Shown in pieces: positions 24,919 to 33,034 of a DNA stretch of 40,695 nucleotides (its first letter is position 1; the number at the start of each line of letters is the position of its first letter). Under the pieces are notes generated by a model that saw only the letters and a program-made list of their open reading frames with translations, had not been told where the DNA came from and searched no databases. A program made the translations under genes and the position numbers. The stretch is taken from positions 1 to 40,695 of the forward strand of contig JASHOS010000292.1 of the NCBI GenBank assembly GCA_030040995.1, in the 5' to 3' direction. Source of the DNA: Terriglobia bacterium. GTDB lineage: Bacteria; Acidobacteriota; Terriglobia; UBA7540.

Positions 24919-25848
24919 ATGAGCAGAGCGAAAATTTCCATTGGCAGTTGGGCCTATTGCTTCGGTCCGTATAAGGAGAATCCGGTCCCGTTTGGTACGG
25001 TGATCGAAAAACTGGGAGACCTCGGTTTTGATGGCGTGGAGTTAGGCAGTTTCCCCCCCCACCCCGGCCCAAAACAACTGGAGACGAAGGCTAAGCGCAC
25101 CGAGTTGAAGAGAGAGGTGGCGGATCGAGGCCTGAAATTTTCTGGTCTCGCCGCAGATTTGTGGTCTTATCCCATAGTGACCACCGACGATAATTCCGCC
25201 TGGATGGATGCCTTCCTGCAAAACCTCGATTTTGCCGCAGATCTCGGCATCGATTGCATTCGCGTGGACTCGGTAAGCCCGCCCGACGTATTTGAAAAAG
25301 AAAGACTGGACCCCAAGCGCGGATGGGAGAGGCTGGTTAAGACGTTCAGGATAGCTGCGGAGAAAGCGGCCGATTGTAGTATCCGTCTGGTTTGGGAGTT
25401 TGAACCCGGCTTCGTATTCAACAAGCCTTCAGAGATTGCGCGTCTGCCGGGGCACGTCGATCACCCGAACTTTCGTGTCCTGTTCGACACCTCCCACGCC
25501 CACATGTGCGCGGCTCTCGGAGCCCGGCAGCCGGGTGAGCGGGAAACGCTGCCGGGCGGCGCGATGGAACTGCTTGCCCGGCTGCGCGGCAAAGTCGGCC
25601 ACTGGCACCTGATCGACTCGGACGGAACCCTCCACAACAACGAGACTAGCACTCACGCGCCCTTTGGCCAGGGCGTACTGAACTTTGACGCGCTGATTCC
25701 GGCAATGCTCCAGTCTGGCTGTCCATCAAACTGGTGGACGATCGATCTTTGCTTTTGGCCGGATGCCTGGCAAGTAACCGCTCAAGCCCGGGAATATCTA
25801 TTAGCAATGGCCCGGAAGTATGCCAGCGAGCCTTCGGAAAGGTTGTAG
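24919..25848 (+). CDS. Sugar phosphate isomerase/epimerase (xylose isomerase-like TIM barrel)
   Basis: A 309-residue AP-endonuclease-2 superfamily protein. It starts ISIGSWAYCFGPY, with LGDLGFDGVELGSFPPHPG as the second strand. Probable metal-binding segments are LVWEFEPGFVF (Glu), VLFDTSHAHM (Asp, His), GHWHLIDSDGT (His) and WWTIDLCFWPDAW. These enzymes isomerise or epimerise sugars and inositol derivatives. ATG 24919 has GAGG just upstream; an earlier in-frame ATG (24859) lies in the dispersed repeat. The Gfo/Idh/MocA oxidoreductase downstream is a usual partner. The stop codon lies inside the left end of repeat copy C. Confidence 0.86.
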   Translation: MSRAKISIGSWAYCFGPYKENPVPFGTVIEKLGDLGFDGVELGSFPPHPGPKQLETKAKRTELKREVADRGLKFSGLAADLWSYPIVTTDDNSAWMDAFLQNLDFAADLGIDCIRVDSVSPPDVFEKERLDPKRGWERLVKTFRIAAEKAADCSIRLVWEFEPGFVFNKPSEIARLPGHVDHPNFRVLFDTSHAHMCAALGARQPGERETLPGGAMELLARLRGKVGHWHLIDSDGTLHNNETSTHAPFGQGVLNFDALIPAMLQSGCPSNWWTIDLCFWPDAWQVTAQAREYLLAMARKYASEPSERL

Positions 25849-26090
25849 CGCAGCGCGGCCTCACGGCCGCAACCAAAGTTATAGATACCCTGCCCTCTCC
25901 CTCGGGAGAGGGCGGACCGCGGTCGGCGCTTTCTCCAGCCGGCGCGGGACGGGTGAGGGGTTCTCCAGAGACTTGCCAAAAAACAAGATTTCACGACCTT
26001 GTAGCACAGTGTTCGCTTTGTAACATTGCGGCTTTTGCTTGGTTGCCGTCCCAAAAGTCGCAGGGTCAAAACACGGACCCTGTGCTACAA
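25843..26090 (+). mobile_element. 248-bp MITE-like dispersed element, copy C
   Basis: Left end TTGTAGCGCAGCG (25843-25855) and right end CCCTGTGCTACAA (26078-26090) are inverted repeats matching at 11 of 13 positions. Between them run GGCCGCAACCAAAGTTATAG, CCCTCTCCCTCGGGAGAGGG, the CCAGCCGGCGCGGGACGGG block, GGTGAGGGG and AAAACAAGATTTCACGACC. The element overlaps the last six bases of the isomerase-like gene and supplies its TAG stop. It fills most of the 313-base gap before the oxidoreductase gene. Confidence 0.8.
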
Positions 26091-26103
26091 ACGTGGCGAG
26101 TTT

Positions 26104-26140
26104 CTGCTGACCGCTGATGGCTGAAAGCTGATCGCTGAAA
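26104..26140 (+). repeat. GCTGATNGCTGA cluster
   Basis: CTGACCGCTGATGGCTG, AAAGCTGATCGCTGAAA: the same irregular unit as at 23470-23600, 22 bases before the oxidoreductase ATG. Confidence 0.55.
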
Positions 26141-26161
26141 GGCAAACTCGCGGGAAATCAC

Positions 26162-27307
26162 ATGATCAGGACTCTGAACGTCGGCATGATCGGCCACGGC
26201 TTTATGGGCCGGGCCCACTCGAACGCCTATCATCGCGTCAACCAGTTTTTCAACGTTCCCTTCCAGCCTGTGCTGAAGTCTGTGGCGGGCCGTGTTAAGG
26301 ACACCACGGAGGCGTTTGCGCGCCGCTGGAGCTGGGAGCGCGCGGAGACTGACTGGCGGAGGATCGTCGAAGCCCCTGAGGTCGATATTGTTGATGTTTG
26401 CTCGCCCAATAATACTCACTGCGAAATCGTCCTCGCGGCCGCCGCGGCGGGCAAGATGATTCTTTGTGAAAAGCCGCTGGCGATCAACCTCGACGAAGGC
26501 TGTCAAATGACCGCCGCAGTCGAGCGGTCAGGAAAAGCCAACATGGTCTGGTTCAACTACCGTCGCGTGCCGGCCATCAGCCTGGCAAAGCAAATTATCG
26601 AGGAAGGACGTCTGGGCAGGGTCTTCCATTACCGGGCTACCTATCTTCAGGACTGGACCATTTCTCCCGGCGTTCCCGTAGGCGGCCCGGCAACTTGGCG
26701 ACTTGAGAAGGCGGTCGCGGGCGCGGGTGTTTCCGGCGACCTCGCCGCTCATAACATCGATACGGCAATCTGGCTGAATGGGCCGGTCGCGCGGGTGAAC
26801 GCCATGACCGAGATTTTCATCCGCGAGCGCTTCCGGCGCGATGGGAGCCCGGCGCGTGTCGAGATTGAAGACGTTTGCAGCTTTCTTGCCCGGTTCGAGA
26901 ACGGATCAAACGGAACGTTTGAGGCCACACGCTACGCGCGAGGACGCAAAAACAAGAACAGCTTTGAGATCAATGGAGAAAAAGGGTCGATCTACTTCGA
27001 TCTCGAGAATATGCACCAGCTTCAATACTTCAGCCATGAAGATCTCCCTCACCTTCAAGGCTGGCGCACGATCTTGGTGACTGGCGTCGAGCATCCCTAT
27101 ATGGCCAATTGGTGGGTGCCGGGATGCGTGACCGGCTACGAGCATACCTTCGTTAATGCGCTTGCGGATTTCTTGAACTGCCTGGAAAAAGGGGAACGCG
27201 CCCGGCCTGATTTTCGGGACGCCCTGGAAACCCAGGCGGTGACAGAGGCAGTGCTGGAAAGCGCCCAGACGGAGAGCTGGATCACCCCGGCTGCACTGGA
27301 TCCATAA
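26162..27307 (+). CDS. Gfo/Idh/MocA family NAD(P)-dependent oxidoreductase
   Basis: A 381-residue sugar or inositol dehydrogenase-like protein. The Rossmann fold opens with NVGMIGHGFMGRAHSNAY (about 6-23). The DVCSPNNTHCEIVLAAAAAG segment is followed by the lysine motif CEKPLA (about 102-107). The C-terminal alpha/beta domain has GDLAAHNIDTAIWLNGPVAR, with Asp and His probable active-site residues, and EINGEKGSIYFDLENMHQL. Length is normal. It follows the xylose-isomerase-like gene on the same strand, a recurring pairing in carbohydrate modification or breakdown, though element C separates them. The substrate is unknown. Confidence 0.92.
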   Translation: MIRTLNVGMIGHGFMGRAHSNAYHRVNQFFNVPFQPVLKSVAGRVKDTTEAFARRWSWERAETDWRRIVEAPEVDIVDVCSPNNTHCEIVLAAAAAGKMILCEKPLAINLDEGCQMTAAVERSGKANMVWFNYRRVPAISLAKQIIEEGRLGRVFHYRATYLQDWTISPGVPVGGPATWRLEKAVAGAGVSGDLAAHNIDTAIWLNGPVARVNAMTEIFIRERFRRDGSPARVEIEDVCSFLARFENGSNGTFEATRYARGRKNKNSFEINGEKGSIYFDLENMHQLQYFSHEDLPHLQGWRTILVTGVEHPYMANWWVPGCVTGYEHTFVNALADFLNCLEKGERARPDFRDALETQAVTEAVLESAQTESWITPAALDP

Positions 27308-27389
27308 CCCAACAGAAGCGCCGAGCTACCCGCCGGGAGCTCGATGCGCAAGGCTCCGTCAGGGTTTATTACGGTACGGAGGGTGTTTT

Positions 27390-27636
27390 TTGTAGCGCAG
27401 CGCGGCCTCTGGCCGCAACCAAAGTTATAGATACTCTGCCCTCTCCCGAGGGAGAGGGTGGCTCGCGGCCGGCGCTTTCTCCAGCCGACGCGGGCCGGGT
27501 GAGGGGTCGCTCGCCGAAGAATCTTGCCAAAAAAACAAGATTTTACGGTATTGCAATGCAGAGCTCGCTTTTTAGCCCTGCGGCCTGTGATTGCACGAAA
27601 AAGCCGCAGCGTTACAAGGCGAACGCTGCGCTACAA
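27390..27636 (+). mobile_element. 247-bp MITE-like dispersed element, copy D (best preserved ends)
   Basis: TTGTAGCGCAGCG (27390-27402) and CGCTGCGCTACAA (27624-27636) are perfect 13-bp terminal inverted repeats. The interior repeats the blocks of copy C: GGCCGCAACCAAAGTTATAG, CCCTCTCCCGAGGGAGAGGG, CCAGCCGACGCGGGCCGGG, GGTGAGGGG and AAACAAGATTTTACGG. A distal hairpin is present (GCGGC...GCCGC and GCAGCGTT...AACGCTGC). No coding capacity and no clear target duplication. It fills the gap between two convergent genes. Confidence 0.85.
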
Positions 27637-27642
27637 CCACTG

Positions 27643-30600
27643 CTATCCTGACTTGGACGTGACCCGGGCTTGATGCGAGCGCGTCTCCCCAAGAGGCGCC
27701 AGCAGCCACGCGAGTGCCAAGGCGATGAGCACGGCCAGAAGCACGCCATTCCAGCGATAGAACGGCGCCGGCTGAGCCAAGAGGTCGACGAGCGGCGGGA
27801 TGGCAGCGGAGCAAAAAGCCGCCGTGACGTAGGCCAGGACATTATTCCGGAAAAAGAAAACGATAATCAGCACGGCCCCGACAAATGGAATGAAGCGCAT
27901 TAGCCAGCCTGCTGCATATTCGGCCACTGAGTGAGCCCCCGCTGGCCCTAGCGCCGCTAGGAACAAGATCCCTCCTGCCCAGAACCACCAGGCGCACCGC
28001 TTCCAACCCAAGCGCACCCCGTAAATGGCGATAGCTAGAATCGCCGTTCCCACGACGCCGTAAATGAGAGCCCTGAAAATCGGGCCTAGCGCAGGAGAGA
28101 CGACGTCGAAAGCCTGGGGCGCGCCCACGATTCCCGGAGAAACATAGGCGTGAAAGTGGTCCGCAAACCGCCCAAGAAGCTTTGCGAGCCCGGCGGCTGA
28201 AGCAACGCTCACTACTAGAGCGATTGTGGCATCGCGCCGCCACACGCGCCGGGATGAGGCCTGAAAAATCTGCCATGCCTCAGGATAGAGACTTGCGGCC
28301 AGAGCAATGATAAACCAGAACGCGACCCCTGCCGCCAGCGCCAGGAAAATGAAGCTCGTGGCGACCTGGAGTTCAAAATTCGGCAGCGAAATCGAAGTGT
28401 TGTATTCCCGCTCCAGCAGGGAAACCCGGTTGAGAGCGGTCAGCACGAAGAGAACGGTCAAGACTACCGCGACCTTCAATGATGCGGTCCACCGGATGGC
28501 GCCGCTTCGAACGCGTTCGACAAAAAGCCATACTGCCCCTGCCACGAGGCCGGCGCCCAGAATGATGCTGAGCGCCACGAGCGCCGAATTCGGCAGCCGC
28601 GTAGTCTCCTGCTGCCTTACCCATTGCTCGGGAAGCTTGAAATAACGCGAAAATCCAGTTACCTGGTTGCCCACGATGTTCACTTGCAGCCGGTAATGCG
28701 CATCTCCCACATTGCGCGGATCACCTGGTTTGGCCTGCCAGACGAGTGAGTAATCCTCGCGAGCTTTGCGCTTGATGGCTTGAGTATCCTGGAGGGCGAA
28801 ATCCGAAAGGTTGTAGCCGTGACGGGCGACCGCTTGGCTCCCCAGCGTCACAGCCTGCCCGGGAGAGAGGCTTGCGCCCGGAGCAGTCTCATTCAACAGA
28901 TGGCGGTAAGCGAAAACTCCTCCGTCTGTGACGCTCACGAAGACGAGATGCTCCTCCTTATGCAATGGACGGAAAAATCGAACTTCCCACAGCAAAGGCT
29001 GGGTGGCTTGCCCAAAGATCTGATTAACCTTTTGGACCGGCAGCCTTTGCGAGAGGTATCGCAACGCCGCAGCATCCACATTTTCGTCAAGCCATGCGGC
29101 AGAACGATACGCAGCCACAGCTACATGCCGGGCAGTCAGGAAGACTTTGGCCGCCCGGACCGCCTGGGTGCTGCCCGTATGAATCCGAATTCCCTGGCCA
29201 ATACGGTAAACCTTCACGAACGATAAGGCGATAAAAAACAGAACCACTCCACTAGCCGCTTTCACCCAAGCTTTGGGAAGCGGGTGGTAAGCGGGTTCCT
29301 GCTCCAGCGCGGTGCCGGCCTCGAGGCGCGGAGCTCTGGATACTCCTTCGCAGGAGTTGCTAAGCTCAGTTTCCTCGACGAAGGTTCCCGAGGCAAGATA
29401 GGCGCCCACCGCAACCAGGAGCGGAATGAGCATGATTCCTGCCGAAAGACCGCCCGAGATTTTGAAATAGGCGTTCGGAGAACGCAAAAGCAGGAACGCG
29501 GTGTAGAGCGCATCAACGGAATAGTGCCACATCAGCGTAGCCAGAATTCCGAACCGGAGCATGATAATGCCGATGATGATGCCGCCTACGCCCACTTCAA
29601 CGCCGCGGATGAAGAACGGTTGGTTGGGGTAGGCGGAGTGGAGAAATCCCCAGTTGAACGCCGCAAGCGCCAGAGCGAGCGGCCATGACCCAGTCAACTT
29701 TTTCAGAAACGGGATGGCGAAAGCTCGAAACTGCATCTCCTCGGAAACGGCGGCAGAAAATCCCGTAAGTAGAACCGCGGCCCACGGCATGCTTGTATTG
29801 AGCATATTCGAGAACGGGATGTCCGACGGCGCCCAAGCTCCCAAGCGGTTGGCGACCAGATAGAAAACCGTCTGGTAGGCGAAGAAGAACACGGCAAGAC
29901 AAATGCCCACGACATTGGCCATTAAAAACGGCCGCGAACGAAGTCCCCGCCAAGTGAAGTAGCGCCGGAAGGAAATTAGCCGTGGAAAGCTCTCGCGATA
30001 GACAGGTTCCGAACTGGCGACAACCAGAAAAATGAGCGCGCCAATCCCAAACGCGCTCATCACCGTTTCGAAAAAATATCCCGCGACAAAGCTCGAAAAA
30101 GAAGTTGTGGTTGTGAACGAAAATTCGGCCAGTGAAAATCCATTGAGCTGGCTGAGGAAGTAAAGGATCGCGGCTGCGGCTCCAAAGCCCAGCGAGAGCC
30201 TGAGCGGCACGTCACGATCTCGCAACCGCCTTACCAGGATGACCAGCATGGCGATGGAGAGAAGGACCCAAAAGACCTGGTCCACTAACTGCGCTGCATC
30301 GTTATGCGAGCGGATTTGCTGATAGCCGCGAATCCAGGCTTCGGGGACTTTGACATATTCGTCGTACCCGGCGATCTGATTTCCATCCACATCAACTTCC
30401 AACCGCAGGCTGCCGCTGCCAAGATTCACGTTCTTCTGCTTCCAGGTGAAGCTGTAGTCCGTGCGCGCAGGGCGCTTTCGGCGTTCAGCCTCAATGAATG
30501 CCAGATCGCTCAGCGTTCGTCCCATGCTCTGCGTCAGAAATGTTTCTGCTAGATTCCGGGCCTGCTCCTGGGCAAGGTTGGCGCCGGGCCTGTCTTCGGG

Positions 30601-31005
30601 GATTTCGTGTTCGAAGCTCACGACCTCGCCCGTGGGAGTGACATCGACGCTGAATTGCTCCTTCTGCTGTGGCTTGAACCAGCGGTGCGACCATCGCCAC
30701 AAGCGGACCGGCCCGCGCGTGAGTCGGTCCATTCGCTCGAGTCCCTGCGTGCGCTCCAGGTAGAGCTTGGCCATGTCGTCATAATCAAACATGGCGGCGT
30801 GACGATAACCCGCCAGATTGAAGCCGCGCTCCGCAAGAAAGCGTTGCGCAATCAGTCCGGACTGGTTGCGGTTTACGCGGAACCGGATGGCAGCTTCGGG
30901 AAAGGCGTGGGAAAAATATTTCAATCCGATGATCAACGAGACGGCCGCAACCGCTACCGCAATCCCGATGTTTCGGTATTCTCTCGACGTAAGCTTGATT
31001 GGCAT
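27643..31005 (-). CDS. CPBP-type intramembrane metalloprotease with duplicated extramembrane domain
   Basis: A 1120-residue membrane protein. Residues 15-30 are a first helix; about 40-240 a soluble domain; then about eight helices with an intact CPBP (Rce1/Abi) site: Glu422-Glu423-x3-Arg427 (SEEMQFRAF), His456 (NWGFLHS) and His494 (LMWHYSVDA). A second soluble domain (about 610-850) clearly repeats the first (TDYSFTWKQ / EDYSLVWQA; LEVDVDGNQIAGYDEYVKVP / LQVNIVGNQVTGFSRYFKLP). The C-terminal 250 residues are hydrophobic but show no second protease motif. This is far longer than ordinary CPBP proteins (200-300 aa). GAGGTGA overlapping the upstream gene's end serves ATG 31005. It is last in a four-gene run; the substrate is unknown. 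Confidence 0.87.
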   Translation of the reverse strand: MPIKLTSREYRNIGIAVAVAAVSLIIGLKYFSHAFPEAAIRFRVNRNQSGLIAQRFLAERGFNLAGYRHAAMFDYDDMAKLYLERTQGLERMDRLTRGPVRLWRWSHRWFKPQQKEQFSVDVTPTGEVVSFEHEIPEDRPGANLAQEQARNLAETFLTQSMGRTLSDLAFIEAERRKRPARTDYSFTWKQKNVNLGSGSLRLEVDVDGNQIAGYDEYVKVPEAWIRGYQQIRSHNDAAQLVDQVFWVLLSIAMLVILVRRLRDRDVPLRLSLGFGAAAAILYFLSQLNGFSLAEFSFTTTTSFSSFVAGYFFETVMSAFGIGALIFLVVASSEPVYRESFPRLISFRRYFTWRGLRSRPFLMANVVGICLAVFFFAYQTVFYLVANRLGAWAPSDIPFSNMLNTSMPWAAVLLTGFSAAVSEEMQFRAFAIPFLKKLTGSWPLALALAAFNWGFLHSAYPNQPFFIRGVEVGVGGIIIGIIMLRFGILATLMWHYSVDALYTAFLLLRSPNAYFKISGGLSAGIMLIPLLVAVGAYLASGTFVEETELSNSCEGVSRAPRLEAGTALEQEPAYHPLPKAWVKAASGVVLFFIALSFVKVYRIGQGIRIHTGSTQAVRAAKVFLTARHVAVAAYRSAAWLDENVDAAALRYLSQRLPVQKVNQIFGQATQPLLWEVRFFRPLHKEEHLVFVSVTDGGVFAYRHLLNETAPGASLSPGQAVTLGSQAVARHGYNLSDFALQDTQAIKRKAREDYSLVWQAKPGDPRNVGDAHYRLQVNIVGNQVTGFSRYFKLPEQWVRQQETTRLPNSALVALSIILGAGLVAGAVWLFVERVRSGAIRWTASLKVAVVLTVLFVLTALNRVSLLEREYNTSISLPNFELQVATSFIFLALAAGVAFWFIIALAASLYPEAWQIFQASSRRVWRRDATIALVVSVASAAGLAKLLGRFADHFHAYVSPGIVGAPQAFDVVSPALGPIFRALIYGVVGTAILAIAIYGVRLGWKRCAWWFWAGGILFLAALGPAGAHSVAEYAAGWLMRFIPFVGAVLIIVFFFRNNVLAYVTAAFCSAAIPPLVDLLAQPAPFYRWNGVLLAVLIALALAWLLAPLGETRSHQARVTSKSG

Positions 31006-31012
31006 TGAATCG

Positions 31013-31456
31013 TCACCTCAGGGGCTTGCCCATCACCCACGCGGTTGAGCCGTCCGCATAGTAATTTTTCACCTCACCCAGTTTGGCGTATCCTCGCTTG
31101 CTATAAAAGGCTTGCGCGGCAAGATTCTCCTCGGCCGTTTCGAGTGAAACCACTTCCAGGCCCCCCGCGCGCGCCCATCCCTCCGCGGCATCCATCAGCG
31201 CCGCTCCCACGCCGCGCCGCCGCCAATCCTCCCTTACGTCAAGCGTGATAACGTGCATTTGGCTGTTGCGCGCCCGGCAAGCCACAACAAATCCTACAAT
31301 TTCTTTCGCCTCTTCCGCGACCCACGTTTCCGAGGTCCGGTGCTTTACAAAAGCCGAGAGTTCTTCCTGCGAATAAGAGACGCCGGGGGGAAAGCACGAC
31401 TGGTCGATTTCGTAGAGTGTCGGAAGGTCGGCGGCCTTGAAGGAGCGAAGCTGCAT
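31013..31456 (-). CDS. GNAT family N-acetyltransferase (RimI-like)
   Basis: A 147-residue GNAT enzyme. It starts MQLRSFKAADLPTLYEIDQS. The acetyl-CoA loop is REDWRRRGVGAALMDAAEGW (R-x2-G-x-G/A), followed by LETAEENLAAQAFYSKRGY, the usual end of RimI-type proteins. Ribosomal protein alanine acetyltransferases look like this, but the family is broad, so the target is left open. Only 7 bases separate it from the CPBP gene, whose ribosome-binding site overlaps its stop, so the two are co-translated. Confidence 0.9.
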   Translation of the reverse strand: MQLRSFKAADLPTLYEIDQSCFPPGVSYSQEELSAFVKHRTSETWVAEEAKEIVGFVVACRARNSQMHVITLDVREDWRRRGVGAALMDAAEGWARAGGLEVVSLETAEENLAAQAFYSKRGYAKLGEVKNYYADGSTAWVMGKPLR

Positions 31457-31514
31457 AGGGACAATAGGCCCCTGCGGGCCAGGACTACCTTCTCACTCCC
31501 GGCCACGGGCGGCG

Positions 31515-32324
31515 CTAGCCGAATATACGCTTATGAAGAGGCTTTGCCTCTTTGGTCCCTTGCTGGACCGGCAGGCGGGAAAGCAAATTCTCTATTTCGT
31601 TTGCCGGGATACGCGGCGCCGCCCCTCTCCAATACTTAATCTCCCTCAGACCGGTCGCGGCTTCGAGGCAGCGGAGGCATGCCGCGAGGTGCGTTTCAGC
31701 AGGCTCTTTGTCGTACCATCCTGCCTGGCCATCCTGAATTCGCACAAATTGCCGAAGCGCCGGGCAAGCCTCTGTACGCGCCTCGCGTGCTTGCTTCTGA
31801 AGCTGCAGCCACGCGGCGGGAAATGGACACGCATCCACCTTGTGCGCGAAAGCGGGTCCGAATTCCGCGCGCAGACGGTCAGCGCTTCGTTCTGCCACCG
31901 CGGGACTAATGCGGAAAATCGCTTCGAGGGTGGCGTCGGAATAGCCAGCCAATTTCAGGAAGAGAATCTCTTGGTGCAGTAGCGGTAGGTCTTTCAATAA
32001 ATCCCTGAGATGGCCAAGGGTGAGATCGGGTTCGCCTCGACCCTCCACTGAGTGGGTCCGGGTAAGAGCCTGTTCCAAAAGGAAAGACCGCAAACCGGCC
32101 AGGAACTCCGGTTCGGACTGATGTTCGAGGCTTTGAAGCTGGCTGAAGTTTTCCGCACAAACCGCGCCGAGAACTTCCTGCCACAACGTTATCGCACTGG
32201 ATTGGCTGTCAAGATAAATCTGACCCAGATGAATCATGGCGGGACTGTATTCCGCCAGCAACGTCTGCCACGCTTCCCTGTTGCCCTCCGTGCAGCCTGC
32301 AAAGATTTTATGAAAAGTAAGCAA
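31515..32324 (-). CDS. Sigma-factor-like protein with C-terminal anti-sigma-type zinc finger
   Basis: A protein of about 269 residues. Residues 4-90 resemble a diverged ECF region 2 (FHKIFAGCTEGNREAWQTLL, AEYSPAMIHLGQIYL). Residues 100-158 resemble region 4 (LLKDLPLLHQEILFLKLAG, YSDATLEAIFRISPAVAERS). Residues 208-225 carry HxxxCxxC (His212, Cys216, Cys219; THLAACLRCLEA), the zinc signature normally found in separate anti-sigma factors. So sigma-like and anti-sigma-like pieces sit in one chain. The start is uncertain: TTG at 32324 fits the domain start but lacks a Shine-Dalgarno; CTG or upstream starts are possible. It lies 35 bases after the exported hypothetical gene and 58 bases before the GNAT gene. 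Confidence 0.72.
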   Translation of the reverse strand: MLTFHKIFAGCTEGNREAWQTLLAEYSPAMIHLGQIYLDSQSSAITLWQEVLGAVCAENFSQLQSLEHQSEPEFLAGLRSFLLEQALTRTHSVEGRGEPDLTLGHLRDLLKDLPLLHQEILFLKLAGYSDATLEAIFRISPAVAERSADRLRAEFGPAFAHKVDACPFPAAWLQLQKQAREARTEACPALRQFVRIQDGQAGWYDKEPAETHLAACLRCLEAATGLREIKYWRGAAPRIPANEIENLLSRLPVQQGTKEAKPLHKRIFG

Positions 32325-32359
32325 GTTCGAACGGTCCAGGATTGAGCCCTGTCCGTGCT

Positions 32360-32866
32360 TTACCTCCGTTGCGCCGCTTCGATGCTTGCCCGCAAATCGC
32401 TCACAATCTCCGCGGCCGTCGCTGTGACCGCCTTCGAAAGCGGCGGAGGATTATAGGATTTGTGGATAACGTCCTGCCAGACCGGCTTCCCGTTCCGCCC
32501 GCTCAGATAAACTTCCGAGTGCACGTCCTTCAAGTGCGGGGAATCGAAACAGCTCCCCTGCAAAATGGCGTCAGCGTCTCGCTTGCTGCTTACAATATGG
32601 AAGGGACCATTGGCAAGATCCTGCATGAGCTTCAGATTGAGGTTATTGTCCATCAATCCGACGTAAATGTTGTGCACCGTGCGGAGCCGGTTAGGATCGA
32701 GGATTTTTGCGTTGAGGGGACCTACCACCGACGGCCCTTCCAGACTAGGAGCATTGGGCGCGGGCTGTGGCCCCAGGGTGGGACGCTGTTGTTGCGAATT
32801 GCTCTGACGGCATACCGCTAGATTGGAAAACAGGATGGCTGCCGCCAACAGGATGACGCGCTTCAT
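32360..32866 (-). CDS. Exported hypothetical protein
   Basis: A 168-residue protein not recognised. A signal peptide is visible (MKRVILLAAAILFSNLAVC); the Cys after LAV is a poor lipobox, so soluble periplasmic or lipoprotein are both possible. A Pro/Gln-rich linker (QQQRPTLGPQPAPNAPSLEG) precedes a compact domain with VHNIYVGLMDNN, IVSSKRDADAILQGSC and KAVTATAAEIVSDLRASIEA. The pattern of a residue run ending ADAILQG recalls outer-membrane-associated lipoproteins, but this is weak. ATG 32866 has GAGGT 6 bases upstream. First gene of the run leading to the CPBP protease. Confidence 0.78.
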   Translation of the reverse strand: MKRVILLAAAILFSNLAVCRQSNSQQQRPTLGPQPAPNAPSLEGPSVVGPLNAKILDPNRLRTVHNIYVGLMDNNLNLKLMQDLANGPFHIVSSKRDADAILQGSCFDSPHLKDVHSEVYLSGRNGKPVWQDVIHKSYNPPPLSKAVTATAAEIVSDLRASIEAAQRR

Positions 32867-32975
32867 GGGCGACCTCACAATGCAGATCTTAAGCTGATTC
32901 TAGCAGAAAAAGGGATACCGAAGGAGAGTATCAGCGAGCTTGTGTAATGCGTCAGATTCGGACTCCACAAACGGT

Positions 32976-33023
32976 GTAGCGCCGGCATCTTGCCGGCATT
33001 TGCCGCCGGGACGGCGGGGCTAC
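32976..33023. repeat. Small GTAGCG-type hairpin element
   Basis: GTAGCGCCGGCATCTTGCCGGC followed by GCCGCCGGGACGGCGGG and GCTAC: a 48-base palindromic element between the kinase 3' end and the exported hypothetical, with GTAGC/GCTAC ends like those at 2881 and 22624. Confidence 0.65.
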
Positions 33024-33034
33024 GCGCCCGAAAT

